From NCBI GenBank assembly GCA_033675545.1, contig JAWDGP010005026.1, positions 162,501 to 226,500 on the forward strand: 64,000 nt of DNA, read 5' to 3'. How positions within the stretch are numbered: the stretch's first letter is position 1; each line of letters starts with the position of its first letter. Positions 14,001-64,000 of this stretch are shown piece by piece. The notes under the pieces are model-generated. The model made no database searches. It worked only from the letters and a program-made list of their open reading frames with translations, and was not told the DNA's origin. Source of the stretch: Elysia crispata. Taxonomy: Eukaryota; Mollusca; Gastropoda; Plakobranchidae. A program made the position numbers and the translations under genes.

Positions 14001-14812
14001 ATATGTGCTGTTTTTGCCTATTAATTAAAACGATTTGGTGCAGCCATAGACAGGCCAAAACTATTCCATAACTACTGAACCTACGATACCAGCTTGTTAT
14101 AGTAACTGCTAAATGTTGTGCTTGAAAATCGTGTAATTTGTCCTGGATGTAAAAAAAAAAAAAAACAAATTCTTGAGATAGACTCAACTCAGTTCTTTTC
14201 TACTAAGCATTAAATTCCTCTGATTTGTAATTAATGTGCTAAAAATAAAATTCTGTTTTAAAAAAAAAACTCTCTAGATTTCTAGATCTAATTTCGGATT
14301 ACGTTTAGCTCCGTTAAGGCCCGATTCCAATCATAATAAAGTTGTCTAAAATAAACTAATTGATTAGAAATTGCATCGCTAAAGTAGAACGATCATTTGT
14401 GTTATATTATCTCGCCGTCACAGACAACCCTTTCTTTTGATGATGTGCATAATTTGCGAAAGTTTGCTCACACCGAAAGTAGTCAATGTGCGCTCATGTG
14501 TTTCCTCGAAAATAGTTTAATTTTCCGCAAAAATCATTATCGCAAGATAAACATCATACAATAAAAATGCGAATTATAAACTTTTTTTTACGAAAACAAA
14601 TTTTTCAATCGATACGTCGTTTTGCAGTTGAGGCGAAAGAATTTGTTAAATAATGAGTTAAATAAGTCCAATGTTAGCTCTTTTATACATATTATGGACT
14701 TAATAGTCTCATCGTTTATCTTAATTGATTAATTAAATAAGCATTCTATTTAGCTTGAAACAACTACAAAGCATGAATTAATGATAATAGCTGTGAAATA
14801 ACAGCAGCAGTA

Positions 14813-14846
14813 GAACTACTACTACTACTACTATTACTACTACTAC

Positions 14847-14922
<76 letters not shown>
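14813..14922. repeat. (ACT)n(AGT)n palindromic trinucleotide tract
   Basis: About eleven ACT-type units switch to about 25 AGT units at 14847. The two halves are reverse complements and could fold into a hairpin. Confidence 0.95.
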
Positions 14923-14923
<1 letters not shown>

Positions 14924-14925
14924 AT

Positions 14926-15175
14926 AAGAATTATTAGAGCTAGAATTTTAGGTAGTGCTCAGCAGTGGTTAGGATAAGGCTTTAAGTGAAAATGACCGAA
15001 AATGCTTGAATTGGTGGGATTAGAACCATCGATCTATAGATGCTTCGGCACCCATCGCCTTGCCACTCAAAGAGAAAATAGATTATACCGATACGCCACT
15101 ACGCTCCCTAAAAAGAGAGTTTCGTCCTAACTACTACTGAGCACTACCTAAAATTCTAGCTCTTATAATTCTTAC
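14926..15175. mobile_element. Short inverted-repeat element with a tRNA-like core
   Basis: The ends form terminal inverted repeats of about 50 bp with about five mismatches: the left begins AAGAATTATTAGAGCTAG and the right, read backwards, AAGAATTATAAGAGCTAG. The 150-bp interior, on the minus strand, contains an A-box-like TGGCGTATCGG and a B-box-like GGTTCTAATCC about 70 bp apart. It looks like a non-autonomous foldback or MITE-type element enclosing a tRNA-derived sequence. A (ACT)n(AGT)n tract abuts its left end. Confidence 0.7.
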
Positions 15176-15713
15176 TTATAATTAAACCAGTGGTTTGCCT
15201 TCCACTACTACTAGTAATAGAAGAGCTAATAGATGTCTTGCCCTGAAAGGAATTTTAATCACACCCCATACATTGCTCTTTAAAGGCTGTTTGTAACTTT
15301 ACCCCAAATGGTGAGACGCGGTAAAGCATAAATTAGGAGAATATCACATTAATAGCATTTCTTTCCACTTTGAGATCAGGTCAAATGTAAATTTCCAAAT
15401 TTTCCGCTCCTATATGGTCAGACGGTAACAACAAATAAAATAGACCGATACACAGAAGGAAAAAAACCCACCCAGAAAAAATTGGAGGTAGTAGCATTGC
15501 GATCTATTATAAACATGGCGATAGTGGTTGATCTGATGGGAAGAAATAACTTGAATCCTTTGTGAAAACTCTCAAACCTTTAAGAATTCCTAAGACAAAG
15601 ATTACTTAAAGCATTGAAAGATGTTAAAGAAAAATCTTCGGAAGCATTTGAGTACTGACACTTAAGAGAAGAAAATGAATTAGCAAGAAGAGCAACATAA
15701 TTGAAATTCAATA

Positions 15714-15762
<49 letters not shown>

Positions 15763-17134
15763 CTAACAGTATCTGCTCAACCAAAGCATGGATTTAAAAC
15801 TAAGCCATGAGATAACTAGATATCTAGACTGCTTGATAGTTAATTTTATTAGTCTCCAAAAAATGATATGATTCTACTGAGGAAAACATCCTAAATCAAG
15901 CTTAAGTCTTACCGGTATGTATAACATTTCCTATCAAACAAAGATTGAGATATAGAGTTAAGCTATCAAGCCTGTCACAAAGCGTATATTGGAACCATCA
16001 CTAAATTTTAAAAAAATCATATGAATTCTTAAGTATTACCTCATATTAGGTCTTTTATTAAAACTTTGTATACTATTCTCTGTCTTTTAATTTATTTATT
16101 TCATAATTGTTTTACCTGTATCTGCACTACGCAAACAATGCTTAGTTTAAACAGAACAATTTAAATAACGATACTTTGCAGCTTTTAGAGGTAACAGTAA
16201 AATGACATTATTGACCAAGGGAAACCACAGCAGAAATGCATCACCAAAAAAAAAGTCAGTACCCTCCCTTAGTATTGCTAACGAAAGCAGAACCACATTA
16301 ACGACGGTCTAAGCCATTTTGTAGAAGAGACCAACATCAATAGAAACGTTTATGTTTCACCATTTCATTATTTATTTTTCCAAAATAATTAAAACAACTG
16401 TTTTTAGTTTTATAATTTATCATTTTGTTTTAAATGCAGGACAGAAAACTGCATAATTTATCCTGTAACCCTCACTAGAATATTTCTTTTATGAAAATCA
16501 ATAAATAAATTCATTAATCAATATTTACCTATTTATATTAATCATTAATTTTATTCTCTTGGAGAGGGCATCGAACCCATTTGGTATCGAAGTAGATTTT
16601 AAATGTTTGTACCTTGCTTCTCCTTTATGTCACAATTATTATTATTATTACACTGATGTCAAACAAAAGATAGTAAGGATTTATGAATTTGGTGAAGCAA
16701 AGTTTATTTTGCCTTTTTCTTCTTCTACTACTCTGTATTAGCTCATAGACTGTTCAGCTGGTGTAGTTTCCAGTGAAAGTTGGCTGGCTTTAAACATAGA
16801 TCATTCATCGTCACTTCGTGGTTAATTGTTTCCAAATCCAAGTTTGTGAGTTATTATATTTGATTTGTTCAGACTTGGTACAAAATTACTGATATTGGTC
16901 GAAAGTGATAAAAGTAAATGATACACATATATTGCATGAGAAATGATAAATCATGAGTCAATTGTTGTCCTCAAGTTGGATGATCAGAACAATCTTTCGC
17001 CATTGTATCAGCTCGTGGTTTTTAATGTTTTGATGATTCCGAGTTGGCCTAGGTTGTCAGGGATTTTATAACGCCCATTGCAATGATGAAAATGGCAGCT
17101 TACAAAGACAAGAACCAATTGGAACAAAATGTGT
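15176..17134. other. Intergenic between the inverted-repeat element and the cyclase 3' end
   Basis: AT-rich; a (TA)n tract lies at 15717-15759. No credible gene. Confidence 0.5.
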
Positions 17135-17140
17135 TTTATT
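17135..17140 (-). terminator. Candidate poly(A) signal of the cyclase gene
   Basis: The plus strand reads TTTATT, so AATAAA in the sense of the gene, about 610 nt after the stop codon. It is the first clear canonical hexamer I see downstream. Real cleavage may use another site. Confidence 0.35.
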
Positions 17141-17747
17141 AGCTGTCTTTTTTTAATTACATTTGAAAAAAAAATGGACAAAACTTCTTGCTGGCAAAAC
17201 TTACATAAGTTGTTAGAAATTAGAAAGCCTAAACTTTCGTTGCATTTCCCTACCATTTCATTCCTTCACCGAAACAGAAACAAACAATAGCAGCAGCAGC
17301 AACAGCAAAAATATAATAACACGAAGGGAAAGTTTGCTCTACGTATCGCTATTGGAGGGATCACAAGTCAATAGTGAAATAATCCTCTGAAGAATCACCC
17401 AATTTTTATAACTAACATTTAAAAGTAGCACGAGTGCTTAAGATACTGCTCTTGTAAAAAGCTAACCAGCAGCCCTACTTTTTCAGTATCAAATTCTTGT
17501 GTGCCTCTTAGACACAGCTCTTTGCTCTCACCACAATAGGGAAGAGATTGAATTGAAGGAGAAAAATGTATTTATACACTTAAACCTATCTACCTAGATA
17601 CAACATCGTCATAATGAATGGCGATTTAGAAACGCCTGTGTCCAAAATCTCCTTAATTTCGAAAGAAGCAACAACAAAAGAAATCAGATAATCCATAATA
17701 TTTTTTTTTGTACATGGCTTGATTAATATGTATAAATTTCTTTCTGT

Positions 17748-55273
<37,526 letters not shown>

Positions 55274-55805
55274 CTGGACGGAATAGAAAAAATATACGGC
55301 GAAAACGTGTTAAAAGTCATTTTTAAATGTAACTCATTTTAACAATAGTATATTTTATTATGTTAACATATGTCACTGTTGTGGATCTAAAGAGATGAAA
55401 TGCGTATAAAGGCTGGAATGGACCTCCACCACAACTCTATTTCACTGGAAGAAATGAATTGAAATTGACTAAGAAGAAGGTGTATTCGTGTATATGGCTG
55501 TAGTATAGAACATCAAAGAGGGACCATCGAAAAAATAAGCTTCTTTGAAGGTTATGCAGCACTCATTTATAGTCACAAGAATCTTTCTACTTAAACGAAA
55601 TAAAATGAAAATACACATAGAAGTTCTCACCACATACATGAATCAGGATGAGACAACCGCATGTAATGAATGAAATTAACTCTTTCAAGGGACCTTTATT
55701 ATTTCATAATATTAGAGTTTGCGCAAATAACTAGATATAGCAAGTGATAGAAAAAATAGAAAGAACATGGAGTTATTGTAGAAGGGCAACACTAAAAGCT
55801 TTAGA

Positions 55806-56085
<280 letters not shown>

Positions 56086-56614
56086 GTACTAGTAGTGTTA
56101 GTAGAAACAGTAGTAGTCATAGTACTGTTAGTATTAGTAGCAGTGGCAGTTGTTGCTCTGTTGCTAGTTGCTGCTGTTTCAAGTACCACTGTACCATCTC
56201 CACAAGATAAAAACTTGTCAGCTTAGATTTCGCTGAATACCATCAAGCGATCTCTTCCGTCTCTGACCGTGTCACCCAAGAATGTAATTGATCCCCTCAG
56301 TTAATTAACATCCTGAACCATTATTTTCACTGTCCCACATGGACGAATATAAAGGTCGCATAGCGCCCTATCACAACTCCCACTTTCCTTCACCATTCAT
56401 TCCTCCTAAACCTTCTTTCCGGGCATCCTGTTCTTTCACCGTTTCAAAGATTTCATAATTAGATTACTAGAGTTCTGAGTTCACACAAACTGTAAAATCA
56501 ACGATTTTCTCTGCTGCTGTTTTATTTCCTCACCAAGGTAATGAAGGCAAAACGTTTGGCTGGATTTAGTTGAGAAAATGTCATGATTGTGTGTCTCGCT
56601 TTTGCTACCTTGCT

Positions 56615-56650
<36 letters not shown>

Positions 56651-58257
56651 TTTTCTTGCTTTTATTTATTGTTTTTAGTTAATTATCATGTATATTTTAA
56701 AAACTCCTTTCTGTCATGCAAAATTGTCAGGGTTTTGTGTTTTATTTGGAGTTACCAACACAACTTTTAATTTTCCAGTCTAATGAATATTTTACATTTC
56801 AGTATTTTTTTTAATTTTACAATAACTTCACAGAAAAACATAAAAAGCAAACCGTTGAAAGGTTTGGAACTGAAAATAAGCTCGAGAGACGTAGTTTATA
56901 TGAAAGATTGCATTAAAAATTGATTTAATGAAGCAATTACCCACTTTGAATTTTAGAGAGTAAAATAAGTTAAAAAACAAAATTTTGCTAATTGCAATCT
57001 TTTCCATTAAGAGCTTAGTTCGAATTGTATGGTTACCAATGTAAACCCAAAAAATGCACCCAAATATAAAAAAGAAAGAAACTTAACAAACAAAAAAGAG
57101 ACATTTTAAAACCACACTTTTCGTATTTGTATTACATTCATGCTTGTTTTCATGGCATCCCGATATGTCCAGTGGGTTATATGAAATCCTTGATTTAGTG
57201 TTGGTATGGGCCTCTGAGTTTATTTTTTCACTTTGCATGTTAATAATGTCAGCCAACTCATTTTCCGATAATTTTTCGTCCTGCTTTCGGAGCCAACTTA
57301 AGCACTGAGAGACCACCTGGTATCGAGCAAGACATATCACAATCGTTTCTCTAATACTCTGCGAGTCTTTCCCAAATAGGTATCGTCTTTCTTCTTCCAA
57401 AGTAATGCCTAATCGAACCTGATCAATCACGAATCTTTCTCGGTGGCACCTTACCTCGGTCTAATCATACGTCCTTTATGAAATATTTATATAGTCTCTC
57501 TCTTTCCATAAAAAACCCCCCTCGATTTCGGTCAATGTATTACGAGTCTCCTTCGGATACATCTTAATACGGTTAGCCACGTCGCCCTAATCTGAATTAT
57601 CCTTCTCCTCTCAGACCAATCGAGTGTGCTCACGGCGGCGCGAGGTCCTCAGCTGCTGCATCTAATAAAAATACGATCAAGTAGAAAGGCCAAGGCTTAG
57701 TCTCTCCTGGTCTGATTTCGGCCATTCTCAGCACACAGGCCAGTGCAAGTGCCAGCTGACGGATACTTGAAGAAATCCGTGATAATTGTCTAGACCAGGA
57801 CCCCCATAACGTTTATCGATGCTGTGTTACGTCCCCTGCGTTCCCAAGGCGCTCACACGAAGACCTTGAGCCTGTGAGATTTTATCCTTCTTGGTATGGA
57901 CTTAATCTCCGAAAGCCGAACACCAGTCGGGAAAGGAAAGACCGGGTTCTTCCAATGCCCAACATTCTACAGCGATTGATATAATATGATAATACTCTCT
58001 TAAATTCGCCTTCCGTCGTCTCTATTAGAGCCGAGTGTGTTTCATTGCTATTTCCTGTCTATTGGCTTTCCTTGCATGGGATGCAACAGAGCTTTAAATA
58101 TTTTACCCGACCGTTTCGACGAAAAAGAAAAAGAAATCCAAAAATAATTTTTCAACACAATGAGCTGCAAATGTTGGTTCGATAAGCCGCTTCAACTTAT
58201 TGAAAGTGTGAGAAAAAGCTTCAGACACGAGATTCGCATTCCAAAACATTAACACTC
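56086..58257. other. Region upstream of recognised cyclase exons
   Basis: Contains a T run (56618-56647), the unrecognised frame at 57083-57466 and a GC-richer unassigned stretch at 57440-57970. I looked here for the missing ectodomain exon (IGPxxC, PMIS) and did not find it. Confidence 0.4.
57083..57466 (-). CDS. Unrecognised open frame, possible exon
   Basis: A minus-strand frame open for about 125 codons, with no ATG at its start (a GTG at 57430). The first half has a protein-like mix (GITLEEERRYLFGKDSQ, then LARYQVVSQCLSWLRKQDEK) resembling amphipathic helices; the second half is low-quality. It might be an exon of another gene or a retrocopy fragment. I do not recognise the family and it does not match the cyclase ectodomain. 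Confidence 0.2.
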
Positions 58258-58376
<119 letters not shown>

Positions 58377-58753
58377 CCTAAAGTGTTTAAGAAACCTTCA
58401 TGAATATCACAATGTCTAAAAGAGCAGTTTCTTTATTTAGTGTCAGAGCTGCTATGAATCTGCAGCTGGGAAGATTTAAAACCCTTAAGTCGATAACCAT
58501 TTCGAAAAAGCGTGTAAACTGTCATGAATTCAACACAAGTTGTCAGGTTCTGGTGAGGAAATTCAAACACAATTTTGTCACGTGCATGTGAAGCATTATA
58601 CGAGTATCTTCTCCTATCAGGAGGATAGATGAAGCCTCTGTTGTCACGCAATGGCTGCTTGCAAGGTTTCTTTGGTGCTGAAAGTGCCTCTTAAATTCCT
58701 AACATTATAAAAAAAAGTAAATAAGCGCATGAAAATTTCGAAAAGAAGATTTT

Positions 58754-62020
<3,267 letters not shown>

Positions 62021-62086
<66 letters not shown>
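62021..62086. repeat. (TA)n microsatellite
   Basis: About 33 TA units, preceded by related TATA-rich sequence. Confidence 0.97.
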
Positions 62087-62090
<4 letters not shown>

Positions 62091-63750
62091 CTAACGTAAG
62101 CTAAAGTACGATCACCAATTTTGCGCGCCATTTTGTCATTCTTTCAAAACGTAAGTCTTGAGGTGTAGATCAAAGTTTGAATAACTTCGTGGCTAAATAT
62201 TCCCACAAGGCATTGCACTTAAATTTTATGCACTTTACTCGAAAATTCATAGCTTTCTAATTTATTAAGCGTTTAGTTTCTATTATTTCAGATTAATTAA
62301 GAACAGCTAATGATATCACACCTTTCCCATATATTCTATTGAGAATATATAAATCTCCATCAAAGTGCCTCCTTAATTGTAAGGCGTGGACAAGACTGTC
62401 CTGATCGTAGCTGCCTGCCACATCTTTCCTCCCGAGAGGCTGGTCTTTGTCTCCGATCCCAGCCGGTCAAGACAGAGCTGTCCAAAGCTCTAAGCTTAAT
62501 TGACAAACAAAGAGAAGCAGGCAAAGCATCAGTCCTAGTTGTGGTTCTAGAAAACATCAACATACTCCTGAAGGGTATGTTTTAGGGCGCTACATGGCCT
62601 GGCTAATTTGCCGTTTCGTCTTCTGAAGTGGGTTGGGGTGAAAGTTTGCGAGGATGTCGTATACTCTGCAGGAAAACCAGGTGGTTAATGTCAGAATAAT
62701 TACTGTGAGACATTCTTGCCGATGTCTGTTGAACAATTATGTTGTTGTTTTTTTCTGTGGCATTTAGCTTCGTGTGATCTACTTGAGATGAAAATGATAA
62801 TCTGGTAAAAAAAATACATGTAATGTAATTTAAAACACTGTGAATTATACTTGCATTTTTATCTTTTTTTTATGAAATTGTAAAGCAAATGCCCTATGGA
62901 GTTACACTAATATTGTTTCTGTTACACTAGAGAAGAATACGTGCTTGAAATATCCTTGCAAGGTTTCGACACTCAAAATCTGGCTTGTTTGTCTGTGACT
63001 GCGATTTCTACAACATTTTTTCTTCCGAATCAGGCATCATGAGCTGTATTCAACAGTCAGAAGCATTTGCAAGAAGTTCTTAGTACTATTTTGCTGAAAT
63101 GTATTTTTTCTCATTTATGCCGTTTATGTTATCTTTTTTTCTTTCGTGATTTTGCTGGCATCTGAGCAATAGTATTAGAGTCATTGCTTTTGAACGGCCT
63201 ATAGAATTCTCACTGCAGATGTTACTTTTTGAAGTTGGGCTATAACTTTACACAGAACTCAGGAGTTCATGCTAAGAAGCAATATTCATTGTGAAACCGG
63301 AGTTCCATCCAATAGAAAGAGCTGATGCAGGACGGCCTCTTTAACCAAATAGCCGAACTTAAACAGATTGTGTCAACTGTATGTATTCATCTCTGTGCTT
63401 AGTGACGTCCTTCTACACATGAGATGGCTTCCCTATCTACAGCTTAAATTAAGCATCTGATCTATTACACCTTTCCCCCTCTCTCTCTCCATCCCTCCCC
63501 GCCCTCTGTCTCTCTCTCTCTCTTTGTGTAAAAATAGGGCAGTTAAATAGCTGTCCAGCCTCTGTCGTTTATTAACTACCTTATTTTCTACACTATCTTT
63601 CTTTCAGTTAAACATGGATCTCAATTAAGATCCGATAGAGGGTATTTTGTTTTATGTCTTGCAAAAATTTGGACTTGGTTGTTCTTAGCGTTCTTCTTAG
63701 ATTATTCAAACCAGTATGCAGGTTCCTGAAGCATCTATTTTAGTAGATGA
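62087..63750. other. Unassigned sequence
   Basis: A GC-richer segment at about 62365-62570 is open on both strands but matches nothing I know; the rest is AT-rich, with impure CT at 63479-63525. Confidence 0.4.
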
Positions 63751-63833
63751 GGATGGCTCATTGGCTAAGTGCCTGGTCTTGTCTCGGCAAGATGATTTGT
63801 GCCGCACTGAGGTGCAGGTTCGATCCCTGCCCA
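63751..63833 (+). ncRNA. tRNA-like (probably SINE head)
   Basis: An A-box TGGCTCATTGG and a B-box GGTTCGATCCC are spaced as in a tRNA gene. The T arm pairs (GCAGG with CCTGC) and an anticodon-like stem TCTTG/CAAGA is present, but its loop has six bases and the acceptor ends pair poorly. Best read as a tRNA-derived SINE head. Confidence 0.45.
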
Positions 63834-63938
63834 TTCAGTCTGTCTCTTATTATGTGTTTTTTTTTACGTTGCTCGTCCTACTTGTTGGTCGCGAGTGAAG
63901 TCTAGCTAGGTTTGTGATGATTTTTCTATACTCTCTCT

Positions 63939-63945
63939 CACTCAC

Positions 63946-64000
<55 letters not shown>
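63939..64000. repeat. (CT)n microsatellite cut by the window end
   Basis: CT repeats run to the last base, so the true length is unknown. Confidence 0.97.

Noticed and set aside
62360-62570. GC-richer segment open on both strands
   Set aside because: Neither strand gives a recognisable domain or clear splice borders.

Overview
The window looks like AT-rich, microsatellite-laden nuclear DNA from an invertebrate animal. Long pure GA, GAA, TAG and TA tracts, a dispersed CTAGATCT motif and a Penelope-like retroelement fossil fit a lophotrochozoan, perhaps a gastropod mollusc; that placement is inference from general character.

The one gene that can be read with confidence is on the minus strand and fills 17.7-55.3 kb. 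It is a membrane receptor guanylate cyclase of the insect Gyc76C/Gyc32E type (nematode gcy-28 is a relative). I assembled 21 exons (17748-55273) with GT-AG junctions and matching phases at every join: 4467 nt, 1488 residues plus stop. In order they encode most of the ligand-binding ectodomain, a cysteine-bearing juxtamembrane stretch, one transmembrane helix, a kinase-homology domain without the catalytic HRD Asp, the signalling coiled coil, a complete class III guanylate cyclase domain with all expected catalytic and guanine-specifying residues, and a tail of about 560 residues in one large last exon. The signal peptide and the first 120 or so ectodomain residues were not found; they lie right of 55.3 kb or beyond the window.

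Layout: 1-17 kb is intergenic, with simple repeats, a 66-bp tandem array (5.5-5.9 kb), an exact-looking 454-bp tandem duplication (9.2-10.1 kb), a broken Penelope-like element (12.4-14.0 kb) and a short inverted-repeat element holding a tRNA-like core (14.9-15.2 kb). 17.7-55.3 kb is the cyclase gene. 55.3-64 kb is repeats and unassigned sequence.

The most striking structure is at 45979-48934: about 74 tandem copies of a 40-bp unit made from the end of a cyclase exon plus the start of its intron. The gene therefore carries a 3-kb array of 5' splice sites directly downstream of the authentic one, and the donor core GTAAGTAC is kept in nearly every copy. Other intron features that may touch splicing are a 185-bp CT-rich tract 24 nt before one acceptor and a decayed partial duplicate of the first recognised exon.
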